Below, piece by piece: positions 1 to 5,656 of a stretch of DNA of 5,656 nucleotides. The notes under the pieces are model-generated. The model saw nothing but the letters and a program-made list of their open reading frames with translations. It ran no database searches and was not told where the DNA came from. The first letter of the stretch is position 1. The number at the start of each line of letters is the position of its first letter. The DNA is from Paludibacter sp. (GTDB lineage Bacteria; Bacteroidota; Bacteroidia; Bacteroidales; Paludibacteraceae): NCBI GenBank assembly GCA_028705705.1, contig JAQWCZ010000143.1, positions 1 to 5,656 on the forward strand. The letters run 5' to 3'. The translations under genes and the position numbers were made by a program.

Positions 1-519
1 TGGCATGTAGATATCCCGCTGATCATCAGTAATCATCCTGATATGGAGCCGGTAGCGAAACGTTTTGATATTGAGTATCATTATTTTCCCATCAACAAGG
101 ATAACAAAGCCGAACAGGAAGCAAAAGAATTAGAGCTGTTGAAGTCGAAAGGCATTACTTTTTGCGTGCTGGCACGGTACATGCAAATACTTTCTCCTGA
201 ATTTATCAACCATTATCCCGATCGCATCATCAACATTCATCACTCTTTTCTCCCTGCTTTCATGGGAGCGAAGCCCTATCATGCAGCCCACGAACGGGGT
301 GTGAAAATTATCGGGGCAACCAGTCACTATGTGACGACCGACCTGGATGCCGGTCCAATTATCGAACAGGGTGTGACTCGTATCTCACACGTGGATACGG
401 TCGATGAACTCATACGAAAAGGGCGTGATTTGGAAAAAATCGTACTCTCGCGTGCCGTCGAAAAACACATCGAGAGAAAAACCCTCACTTATAAAAATAG
501 AACCGTCGTGTTTCAGTGA
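1..519 (+). CDS. purU: Formyltetrahydrofolate deformylase, C-terminal part (5' end outside window)
   Basis: The reading frame is open from base 1, so the gene begins upstream; 172 residues are visible and the first in-frame ATG (43) is internal. PurU hydrolyses 10-formyltetrahydrofolate to tetrahydrofolate and formate in the cytoplasm, balancing one-carbon pools and feeding formate to purine synthesis. The visible part is the formyltransferase-like hydrolase domain. It opens with the ISNHPD stretch typical of PurU, has NIHHSFLP (Asn78 and His80 of the fragment) and LDAGPIIEQ (Asp116), which match the Asn-His-Asp catalytic triad known from the related PurN. GATSHYVT and the HHSFLPAFMGAKPY segment point to PurU rather than PurN, whose equivalent reads NIHPSLLP. 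Family members are about 280-290 residues, so roughly 110 residues, including the N-terminal ACT domain, are missing to the left. The stop codon TGA (517-519) shares its last base with the truA start, which suggests co-transcription and translational coupling. Confidence 0.94.
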   Translation, partial: WHVDIPLIISNHPDMEPVAKRFDIEYHYFPINKDNKAEQEAKELELLKSKGITFCVLARYMQILSPEFINHYPDRIINIHHSFLPAFMGAKPYHAAHERGVKIIGATSHYVTTDLDAGPIIEQGVTRISHVDTVDELIRKGRDLEKIVLSRAVEKHIERKTLTYKNRTVVFQ

Positions 520-1277
520 TGCGTTATTTCATCTATTTTACATACAATGGTACAGCTTACCACGGCTGGCAAATTCAACCCAATGGCATTTCCGTGCAGG
601 AAGTGTTCACGAATGGTTTGCGCACCTTGCTCCGGGAAGAAACAGAAGTGGTGGCAGCTGGTCGCACTGATGCCGGTGTGCATGCGAAGCAGATGGTGGC
701 TCATTTCGATTCCGAACAGGTAGATTTAGCGGGAGGTGATTGTGTGCGCAGGCTGAACAGTATCTTGCCGAAAGATATCGCGGTGGATAAAATTGTCGCG
801 GTTAACCCCGGTACCCATGCCCGTTTCGATGCGATATCCCGCAAATATGAATATCACCTCTATATCGGCAAAAATGTGTTCAAGGAAAACCTGGCGCTGA
901 GGATGTATCATCCGTTGGATTTTGATTTGATGAATGAGGCAGCAAGTAAACTAAAGGATTACACCGATTTTACCAGTTTCAGTAAACTGCATACCGATGT
1001 AAAAACAAACAATTGCGTGGTAACTGAAGCTGTCTGGCAACAACAAGGAGATGAATGGGTGTTCACTATCGAGTCCGATCGTTCTTTGCGCAACATGGTA
1101 CGTTCGATCGTCGGGACTCTTTTTGATATAGGGATGCACAAATTAAGTGTAGCAGATTTCTGCCGTATCATCGAAGCCAGAGACCGCTGCAAAGCCGGCG
1201 TTTCCGTCCCGGCCCACGGGCTGTATTTGGTGGAGGTGAGGTATGCTGATGAGATTTATTTAATAGCGAATAACTAA
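519..1277 (+). CDS. truA: tRNA pseudouridine(38-40) synthase TruA
   Basis: TruA converts uridines 38, 39 and 40 in the anticodon arm of many tRNAs to pseudouridine. The 252-residue length fits the family (about 245-270). The N-terminus has the conserved YNGTAYHGWQIQPNG stretch (residues 9-23). AAGRTDAGVHA carries the catalytic aspartate, Asp51 (Asp60 in the E. coli enzyme). Further family blocks are the SRKYEYHLY strand, the DFTSFSK segment and RNMVRSIVGTL. ATG 519 is chosen because it overlaps the purU stop as TGATG and gives the expected MRYF start; a GTG lies directly before it at 516 in the same frame and would add only one residue. The C-terminus is odd: after the usual GLYLVEVRYADEIYL the last residues (IANN) and the stop TAA are written by a heptad repeat that continues beyond the gene. 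Other residues look intact, so the enzyme should be functional. Confidence 0.96.
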   Translation: MRYFIYFTYNGTAYHGWQIQPNGISVQEVFTNGLRTLLREETEVVAAGRTDAGVHAKQMVAHFDSEQVDLAGGDCVRRLNSILPKDIAVDKIVAVNPGTHARFDAISRKYEYHLYIGKNVFKENLALRMYHPLDFDLMNEAASKLKDYTDFTSFSKLHTDVKTNNCVVTEAVWQQQGDEWVFTIESDRSLRNMVRSIVGTLFDIGMHKLSVADFCRIIEARDRCKAGVSVPAHGLYLVEVRYADEIYLIANN

Positions 1278-1366
1278 TAGCAAATGAGGGTTAAGTGTTT
1301 GTTTTTCAATGACAATATTTATTGAAGTAATAGTTTTTGGCTATTAGCTATTAGTTATTCGCTAAT
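1262..1366. repeat. Inverted pair of A/T-rich heptad repeats between truA and the transporter gene
   Basis: TAGCGAATAACTAATAGC (1264-1281) has an exact 18-base reverse complement at 1347-1364. Weaker pairing continues on both sides: 1262 with 1366, and 1283-1285 with 1343-1345. The two arms are separated by 65 bases. Each arm can be read as degenerate 7-base units: TAATAGC, GAATAAC, TAATAGC on the left (1261-1281), and CTATTAG, CTATTAG, TTATTCG, CTAATCA on the right (1341-1368). The left arm overlaps the end of truA and provides its stop codon plus a tandem TAG. The T-rich centre contains a 6-bp hairpin (1305-1310 with 1321-1326) but no open frame of note. The arms could form a stem in RNA read in either direction, but the loop is long and no U-run follows, so it is not a typical terminator. 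It may be a member of a dispersed intergenic repeat family; that is inference. The repeat accounts for nearly all of the 107-bp gap. Confidence 0.8.
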
Positions 1367-1384
1367 CAATTTTCGATAAAAATC

Positions 1385-2284
1385 ATGTGGCTCTTTCTTG
1401 GCATAATATCCGCTTTGTTACTTGGGTCCTATGAGGTAAGCAAGAAGGTGTCGGTGCATGAAAATGCTGTGATACCGGTATTGTTTTCGTCAATTTTCAT
1501 CTCTTCAATAATTTTATTGCCTTTTCTGTTGATTTCCCGTTTTGTTCCTGCATGGTTGGAAGGTGGAATTCTCTTTGTGCCTCAGGTTGATTTTAAAACA
1601 CACATGCTGATATTGGTCAAGTCAACCATCGTATTGTCGTCCTGGCTTTTTGCTTATTTTGCCATGAAAAATCTGCCACTTACCCTTGCTGCGCCGATTA
1701 AGGCAACCCAACCCGTCCTGGTAGTGCTCGGAGGTGTATTGATTTTTGGAGAACAGCTGAACGGTTATCAAACAGGAGGTATTGCAATTACCCTGGTCTC
1801 TTTTTTTATGTTTTCGCTGATTGGGAAAAAGGAAGGCTATGTATTCGGCAAAAACAAATGGATTTGGTTTATCATCATGGCTACGGTTACTGGTGCCGCA
1901 AGTGGTTTGTACGATAAATATCTGTTGGGGCAGTTCAACCACATGGTCGTGCAGGTTTATTATACTTTTTACCAGCTAATCATGATGGGTATCATCACCT
2001 TTACCTTGTGGTATCCGACCCGAAAAAAGACAACACCATTCCGATTTCGCTGGTCTATCGTGTTTATTTCCATTTTACTGGTCAGTTCCGATTTCGTTTA
2101 TTTTTACGCGCTAACTTTGCCCGATTCACTTATTTCAGTCTTGGGAACTGTCAGAAGGGCAGGAGTAGTTGTGCCCTTTGTTTATGGTGCCCTGGTGCTG
2201 AAAGATAAGTATCTAAAATTAAAGATGATTGATTTGATTGGTGTTTTAATCGGGATGTTGTTGCTGTATTTTGGCAGCAGATAA
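1385..2284 (+). CDS. EamA/DMT-superfamily membrane transporter
   Basis: This 299-residue protein has the layout of the drug/metabolite transporter superfamily: ten predicted hydrophobic helices in two EamA repeats of five. Approximate helices are residues 1-18, 28-50, 75-93, 97-120, 127-146, 157-178, 190-210, 223-243, 247-272 and 281-297. The first repeat ends its fourth helix with the conserved pattern around PIKATQPVLVVLGGVLIFGE (103-123); the second has the matching region around LGTVRRAGVVVPFVYGALVL (253-272), where KDK replaces the usual Gly-Glu. Such proteins move small metabolites across the inner membrane, often as exporters, but the substrate cannot be told from the sequence. ATG 1385 fits: the first helix begins at once, and the leader is A-rich (GATAAAAATC) with no Shine-Dalgarno, normal for this phylum. 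It lies 107 bases after truA in the same direction, so it may be read from the purU-truA transcript; no convincing separate promoter was found. Confidence 0.88.
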   Translation: MWLFLGIISALLLGSYEVSKKVSVHENAVIPVLFSSIFISSIILLPFLLISRFVPAWLEGGILFVPQVDFKTHMLILVKSTIVLSSWLFAYFAMKNLPLTLAAPIKATQPVLVVLGGVLIFGEQLNGYQTGGIAITLVSFFMFSLIGKKEGYVFGKNKWIWFIIMATVTGAASGLYDKYLLGQFNHMVVQVYYTFYQLIMMGIITFTLWYPTRKKTTPFRFRWSIVFISILLVSSDFVYFYALTLPDSLISVLGTVRRAGVVVPFVYGALVLKDKYLKLKMIDLIGVLIGMLLLYFGSR

Positions 2285-2301
2285 AAAAATCAGATTTTCT
2301 C

Positions 2302-2332
2302 TTTGATAATTAAATATAATGTTGTACTTTTG
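2302..2332 (+). promoter_or_regulatory. Bacteroidetes-type promoter of rpmE2
   Basis: TTTG at 2302-2305 and TACTTTTG at 2325-2332 are separated by 19 bases. This matches the known Bacteroidetes consensus for the primary sigma factor (-33 TTTG, 19-21 bases, -7 TAnnTTTG). Transcription would be expected to start near 2338-2341, giving a leader of about 30 bases that is A-rich (AATAAAAAATAAAACATAAG) and lacks a Shine-Dalgarno at the proper distance; an AGGAA at 2346-2350 is too far from the ATG. The start site is inferred, not observed. Confidence 0.75.
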
Positions 2333-2370
2333 CAAGCCAATTTGTAGGAATAAAAAATAAAACATAAGAT

Positions 2371-2628
2371 ATGAAAAGCGGAATCCACCCAGAAAACTAT
2401 CGCACGGTTGTGTTTAAAGACATGTCGAATGGCGATACCTTTTTTACACGTTCAACAGTGAATAGTAGAGAAACAATTGAAATCGACGGAGTAACTTATC
2501 CATTATTAAAACTGGAAATTTCAAGCAGCTCACATCCTTTCTATACTGGAAAATCTAAACTGGTAGATACAGCAGGACGTGTTGACAAATTCATGAACCG
2601 TTACGCAAAACGGATGGAAAAGAAATAA
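2371..2628 (+). CDS. rpmE2: 50S ribosomal protein L31, type B (zinc-independent form)
   Basis: L31 is a protein of the large ribosomal subunit that contributes to the bridge with the small subunit. The 85 residues begin [28 protein letters not shown], with the family's HP-x-Y start, then a segment ending in [20 protein letters not shown] (51-70), which is the L31 signature, and a basic tail ([12 protein letters not shown]). There is no cysteine at all, so the CxxC zinc ribbon of type A L31 is absent; type B proteins are also slightly longer (80-90 residues), as here. In organisms with both forms, type B replaces type A when zinc is scarce, but many Bacteroidetes use type B as their ordinary L31, and a housekeeping-type promoter with no visible Zur-like operator fits that. 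ATG 2371 is the only sensible start. It is a single-gene unit, convergent with the protease gene and closed by a strong hairpin. Confidence 0.96.
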   Translation: MKSGIHPENYRTVVFKDMSNGDTFFTRSTVNSRETIEIDGVTYPLLKLEISSSSHPFYTGKSKLVDTAGRVDKFMNRYAKRMEKK

Positions 2629-2669
2629 ACTATTTTCTAAGCTGTAGTATAAATACACGAAATAAAGTT

Positions 2670-2714
2670 AACAACAAGCCCGTTGAATCATCAAGTTTCA
2701 ACGGGCTTGTTGTT
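2670..2714. terminator. 18-bp hairpin between convergent rpmE2 and protease genes, probable bidirectional terminator
   Basis: Bases 2670-2687 (A ACAACAAGCCCGTTGAA) pair perfectly with 2697-2714 around a 9-base loop, with a GGGC/GCCC core. It begins 41 bases after the rpmE2 stop and 18 bases from the protease stop. In the minus direction the stem is followed by AACTTTATTTCG, moderately U-rich in RNA, so it resembles an intrinsic terminator best for the protease transcript. In the plus direction only GTTGTGG follows, with no U-run, so for rpmE2 it may rather act as a 3'-end stabilising stem or a weaker terminator. Confidence 0.85.
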
Positions 2715-2732
2715 GTGGAGCCACGGTTACAA

Positions 2733-4535
2733 TTATAATGCAATTTTAATCGATTTATTACCTGATTTGATTATATAAATCATGTTTTTCATTAAATTAT
2801 TGATGGATAATATCTGACTGTTTGATTCATGTTGCTGGATGAGTTGCCCCGTTACATTATACACATAAACCATGTTGTTTTCTTCTGATTCTTTCCCTTT
2901 ATCAAGTATAATTTCTTGCGGACCGACATTGTAAACAATCATGTCATTATTTTTATTGATGAATTGTATCATGTCTTCATTGCCGCCACCCATGAATTCA
3001 AAACTAATAATTCCGTTTTTATGGCTGATGTTGGTGATGGGTCGATTGATATTGGTTCCGTTTCTCAAGGTTGGGAAGTATTCTGTTATTTTCGCGGAGC
3101 CAGGGAAGGGATCTCCTGTCATTGTGTGTTTACTGGCCATTCCATCAGCTTCTATGATATCTACTCCCATCGCGTTTGAATTGTTGTTGGGCATATTATT
3201 TTCCCAATCAAATGCATTGTAATAAATTCTTGTAATTAACATGCCACTTGCTGGTATGTAAGCATCCCATCCGGTTTTTTGCCGGTTCTCCAAGGTGAAG
3301 AATTCAACAGGATCCGGATCATTTCCTATTAGATTATGGTTCCCAGTCTCTGTTATAATGTAAGCTATATTGCTTGTTTTCAGGTCTTCCAAAAATACGT
3401 TACGGGGAGATCTGAGGATGTTGGGAGTCAGCCAACTAAGATAAAACCGATCGAATGCTGAATAAGTAGGTGGTGTCCTTCCCTGATTCAGATAGGCTCC
3501 ATCATCCATGATGTTCCAGTTTGACAAGGTATGATGTTCCGAATTACTGGTTGGATAATAATCAACCAATCCATACACATGACCAAATTCATGGGCAAAA
3601 GTTCCAATACCACACATGTTTTCGCCCGAACTTCCTCTTAACTCAGAACTACAAGCATATCCGCTTATCCTTTTATTATTGAGAGTCAGGTTGGAATATA
3701 AATTCCACCGGTGTGGCCAGATAGATTCCTCAGGGCCACCCTCTGCTTCGTTATGACCGGCATAATATACAAAAACATTATCCACTACCCCATCCTGGTC
3801 GGTATCGAAAATTGAAAAGTCTACACCATTGGCAGAAGCTGCATTACAAGCGTCTATAATCATCTCGCGTGGTCTGAGATCGTCACCAATCCCATCATTC
3901 TCACCATAATAAACTCGGTTGTTTGGCAACCTATACGGACCAACCACTACAAACTCAGGAGTAGATAAACCATTTGAAGCTGCTTTGAAATAATCTCTGG
4001 CAGAGCCGGTTCCCCCATTCTCAGTATAACCTTCCTGATTAAGCATGTTGGTGAAGGCAGTATTGGGTGAAGGTGTAACAAAAGAAATATCCTCGAATTC
4101 AACCAAAATAACAATAGATTTTGGAGAACCTGTTTTAGGAAAAGAGTTTTCTTTTATATCTCTGGACGGTGCCCGCTGTGCCCTTTTTTTGAAGTTAACT
4201 TCTTTGAAATCAGGAAATAATGTGTTAGATTTTAAATAAAACTTTTCAGTTTCATTCCTTTTTTCAATCTGATTTACACGCATGTTGGAAAGATCTATGT
4301 TGCCATCTTTACCCTTTGTTGCATAATGATAAAATCCCTCCTTGTTCCGGCGGATGAGATATCCGTCAATGGTTAGTTCATATTTAAAAAATTCATCTCC
4401 CCTGAGATATACAGTTAATTCACTTCCATCGGGTTGTATACGGGTGATTGGATAGGGTGTTGCAGGCACTGAAAAAGCTTGCGTGTATAAAAGCCACAGC
4501 AATGTGCAAAGGAGTAGTGTTGTGTTTATTTTCAT
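2733..4535 (-). CDS. Secreted M6-family zinc metalloprotease with C-terminal T9SS sorting domain
   Basis: A 600-residue exported protease. Residues 1 to about 20-22 form a Sec signal peptide (hydrophobic LLLCTLLWLLYTQA); the early cysteine at 10 is not in a lipobox. Residues about 25-130 are the N-terminal propeptide-like region common in M6 proteins (DGSELTVYLRGDEFFKYELT). The catalytic domain follows (about 137-376): SIVILVEFEDISF strand, a calcium-loop-like DTDQDGVVD (244-252), and HEFGHVYGLVD with zinc ligands His315 and His319, catalytic Glu316 and probable third ligand Asp325, then WNIMDDG (340-346) as the likely Met-turn. Cys295 and Cys308 could form a disulfide beside the active site. 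Residues about 377-516 look like a beta-rich domain. The last 70 or so (MVYVYNVTGQLIQQ, then MIYIIKSGNKSIKI) match the type A sorting domain of the type IX secretion system, so the protein is probably exported across the outer membrane and the domain removed. M6 relatives include immune inhibitor A; the substrate here is unknown. ATG 4535 directly precedes the signal peptide; the upstream TTAAATA lacks a Shine-Dalgarno. Confidence 0.92.
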   Translation of the reverse strand: MKINTTLLLCTLLWLLYTQAFSVPATPYPITRIQPDGSELTVYLRGDEFFKYELTIDGYLIRRNKEGFYHYATKGKDGNIDLSNMRVNQIEKRNETEKFYLKSNTLFPDFKEVNFKKRAQRAPSRDIKENSFPKTGSPKSIVILVEFEDISFVTPSPNTAFTNMLNQEGYTENGGTGSARDYFKAASNGLSTPEFVVVGPYRLPNNRVYYGENDGIGDDLRPREMIIDACNAASANGVDFSIFDTDQDGVVDNVFVYYAGHNEAEGGPEESIWPHRWNLYSNLTLNNKRISGYACSSELRGSSGENMCGIGTFAHEFGHVYGLVDYYPTSNSEHHTLSNWNIMDDGAYLNQGRTPPTYSAFDRFYLSWLTPNILRSPRNVFLEDLKTSNIAYIITETGNHNLIGNDPDPVEFFTLENRQKTGWDAYIPASGMLITRIYYNAFDWENNMPNNNSNAMGVDIIEADGMASKHTMTGDPFPGSAKITEYFPTLRNGTNINRPITNISHKNGIISFEFMGGGNEDMIQFINKNNDMIVYNVGPQEIILDKGKESEENNMVYVYNVTGQLIQQHESNSQILSINNLMKNMIYIIKSGNKSIKIAL

Positions 4536-4587
4536 TATTTAACAGGAGCTTCTCGTTACGGCATTTTTTTATGTAAACTATAACGCA

Positions 4588-4595
4588 CAAAGATA
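4588..4595 (-). promoter_or_regulatory. Putative -7 box of the protease gene
   Basis: On the minus strand this reads TATCTTTG followed by TGCG, an exact match to the Bacteroidetes -7 element TAnnTTTG. It would start transcription near 4581 and give a leader of about 45 bases. No TTTG lies at the expected 19-21 base spacing upstream (those positions read ATCA/TATC/CTAT); the nearest TTTG is 29 bases away, inside the dyad at 4613-4628. The promoter may therefore be weak or activator-dependent. Confidence 0.5.
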
Positions 4596-4612
4596 ATGGT
4601 TTTAGATAAAAC

Positions 4613-4628
4613 TTTGATAGATATCAAA
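4613..4628. promoter_or_regulatory. Perfect 7-2-7 dyad in the divergent promoter region, candidate operator
   Basis: TTTGATAGATATCAAA is a perfect inverted repeat with 7-bp arms (TTTGATA and TATCAAA) around the two bases GA. It sits about 18 bases upstream of the protease -7 box, centred near -40 from the inferred protease start, and about -85 from the inferred start of the lipoprotein gene. Size, symmetry and position fit a binding site for a dimeric regulator, with activation of the protease promoter as the simplest reading since that promoter has a poor -33 element. The regulator is unknown, and in A/T-rich DNA such a dyad can arise by chance. Confidence 0.4.
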
Positions 4629-4691
4629 CAAGGTGACCAACCATTTCATTTAATTTTTGTGATTGAGTATAAATATTTGCAAAAAATAATA

Positions 4692-4699
4692 TATATTTG
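4692..4699 (+). promoter_or_regulatory. Putative -7 box of the BACON-FGE lipoprotein gene
   Basis: TATATTTG matches the Bacteroidetes -7 element TAnnTTTG and lies 52 bases before the ATG at 4744, giving an inferred leader of about 38 bases. There is no TTTG at the normal -33 spacing; a TTTG at 4656-4659 is 32 bases away. The surroundings are nearly pure A/T, so a chance match is possible. Confidence 0.35.
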
Positions 4700-4743
4700 T
4701 TCCCACATGTTAACTAGTTGTTTAATTCTAAATACGGTACATT

Positions 4744-5656
4744 ATGATATATAAATTACTTTGTTCATACATGTATACCGGGCAATACAAGAGAGATATT
4801 CTGAGGATATGTTTTTTATTTTCAGTATTAATTTTGTCTTTTACCGGCTGTGATCCAAACGACGATCCAAATAAACCAATTGACACGGTTGACTCATTGG
4901 GCGTTTCTATCGCTGAAATACATTTCACAGCAGAAAAGGATGCCAGCTTAATTGTAGTCAGGACCAATACTTCCTGGACTGCGACCAAAACAGCCGACTG
5001 GATTTCACTTTCGGCTTCGTCAGGCAATAAGAATACCGGATTTTTGATAGGAGCTTCTGATAATGATGGTTTCGAAAGAGAAACCATCATTACCATTATT
5101 GCCGGAAAAGAAACAAAAGAAATCATGGTAACCCAGGCTAGTGCGTCAAAAATCACACTGACAGTGAATGGTGTTATATTTAATATGCTGCTGGTTGAAG
5201 GCGGACAGTTTACAATGGGGAGTAGCGATCATTCACTTAGTTCACTGTCTCATCAGGTAAAACTGAGTGATTTCTATATAGCTGAAACAGAAGTTACCAA
5301 TGCATTGTGGTTTGCAGTTAGAAACTCACTTCCATACACAGATAACAGTGAAGACGACAAACCTGATTGGCCGGTAAGTGAAACTACCTGGAATTCAATT
5401 AATACTGATTTTATACCGGCTCTTAATCAGCTTTCTGGCAGAACATTCCGTTTACCCACAGAAGCTGAATGGGAGTACGCAGCAATGGGTGGTAAATTAA
5501 ACGGTAACTTTAAATATGCTGGTAGTAATACCCTGGACGAAGTTGCTTGGTATCGGTCAAATTCAGGTGGAACCAAACATAAAGTGAAAGAAAAACTACC
5601 GAACCAACTTGGTTTGTACGATTTGAGTGGGAATGTAAATGAATGGTGTGCTGATT
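4744..5656 (+). CDS. Surface lipoprotein with BACON domain and FGE-sulfatase (SUMF1) domain, 3' end outside window
   Basis: The frame is open from ATG 4744 to the window end (304 residues). The N-terminus is a lipoprotein signal: basic KRDILR, hydrophobic ICFLFSVLILSF, then TGC with the lipidated Cys36. The acidic stretch after it (CDPNDDPN) resembles the export signal of Bacteroidetes surface lipoproteins. Residues about 55-132 form a BACON domain (TSWTATKTADWISLS, SGN, ERETIITI, IMVTQAS), a beta-sandwich often found with carbohydrate- or mucin-related proteins. From about 146 the FGE-sulfatase fold begins: MLLVEGGQFTMGS, FYIAETEVTNALW (177-189), RTFRLPTEAEWEYAA (233-247) and LGLYDLSGNVNEWC (289-302). 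True FGE oxidises a sulfatase cysteine to formylglycine using cysteines near its C-terminus, which lie beyond the window; many bacterial homologues lack them, so activity cannot be judged. ATG 4771 is an equally plausible start, giving a more usual 27-residue lead to the cysteine. It is divergent from the protease gene, 208 bp away. Confidence 0.88.
   Translation, partial: MIYKLLCSYMYTGQYKRDILRICFLFSVLILSFTGCDPNDDPNKPIDTVDSLGVSIAEIHFTAEKDASLIVVRTNTSWTATKTADWISLSASSGNKNTGFLIGASDNDGFERETIITIIAGKETKEIMVTQASASKITLTVNGVIFNMLLVEGGQFTMGSSDHSLSSLSHQVKLSDFYIAETEVTNALWFAVRNSLPYTDNSEDDKPDWPVSETTWNSINTDFIPALNQLSGRTFRLPTEAEWEYAAMGGKLNGNFKYAGSNTLDEVAWYRSNSGGTKHKVKEKLPNQLGLYDLSGNVNEWCAD

Noticed and set aside
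404..670. 88-residue plus-strand open frame across the purU-truA junction
   Set aside because: It is out of frame with both conserved genes and has no family features.
1298..1339. Promoter for the transporter gene (TTTG 1298-1301, TAGTTTTTG 1331-1339)
   Set aside because: The -7 candidate has three bases instead of two between TA and TTTG, and the spacing of 29 bases is far from 19-21.
1622..1942. 106-residue minus-strand open frame
   Set aside because: It is antisense to the transmembrane helices of the EamA transporter; its composition is what complementing such codons would produce.
2371..2628. Zinc-starvation (Zur) control of rpmE2
   Set aside because: No inverted repeat resembling a Zur box was seen around the promoter at 2302-2332, and the promoter looks constitutive.
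2916..3222. Plus-strand open frames of 87 and 93 residues
   Set aside because: They are antisense to the well-supported protease gene, overlap each other in different frames and resemble no family.
4506..4535. Protease as a lipoprotein through Cys10 (LLLC)
   Set aside because: Only nine residues precede the cysteine, too few for a signal peptide, and the hydrophobic stretch continues past it. A C-terminal sorting domain also argues for T9SS export instead.
4728..5156. 142-residue minus-strand open frame
   Set aside because: It lies opposite the lipoprotein gene, whose plus-strand frame shows a signal peptide, lipobox and BACON motifs. The minus frame has no recognisable domain.

Overview
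The window looks like a chromosomal segment from a member of the Bacteroidota, most likely the order Bacteroidales. Four observations support this: promoter elements of the Bacteroidetes type (TTTG, about 19 nt, TAnnTTTG), start codons without Shine-Dalgarno sequences behind A/T-rich leaders, a secreted protease ending in what looks like a type IX secretion (T9SS) sorting domain, and a lipoprotein carrying a BACON domain. The base composition is moderately A/T-rich. A genus cannot be assigned from this sequence alone.

The left part (1-2284) is a plus-strand housekeeping block. It starts inside purU (formyltetrahydrofolate deformylase, C-terminal catalytic part only). Its stop codon shares one base with the start of truA (tRNA pseudouridine synthase A). 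The end of truA runs into a short inverted repeat built of A/T-rich 7-base units, which supplies the stop codon of truA and recurs in reverse orientation just before the next gene. That gene encodes a ten-helix EamA/DMT-type membrane transporter.

The middle part (2285-2732) holds rpmE2, encoding the zinc-free form of ribosomal protein L31, transcribed from its own near-consensus promoter. An 18-bp hairpin follows it in the convergent gap and probably ends transcription from both sides.

The right part (2733-5656) is devoted to the cell surface. A minus-strand gene encodes a 600-residue M6-family zinc metalloprotease with signal peptide, HExxHxxGxxD site and C-terminal sorting domain. Divergent from it, across a 208-bp A/T-rich gap, is a plus-strand lipoprotein gene with a BACON domain followed by a formylglycine-generating-enzyme (FGE-sulfatase/SUMF1) domain; the window ends before the region where the catalytic cysteines would be. 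The gap holds one -7 box for each direction and a perfect 7-2-7 dyad, which makes joint regulation of the two exported proteins possible but unproven.

No tRNA, rRNA, CRISPR array, insertion sequence or phage gene was seen. Nothing here amounts to a clearly new system. The best leads are the heptad repeat, the dyad in the divergent promoter region, and the BACON-FGE lipoprotein.
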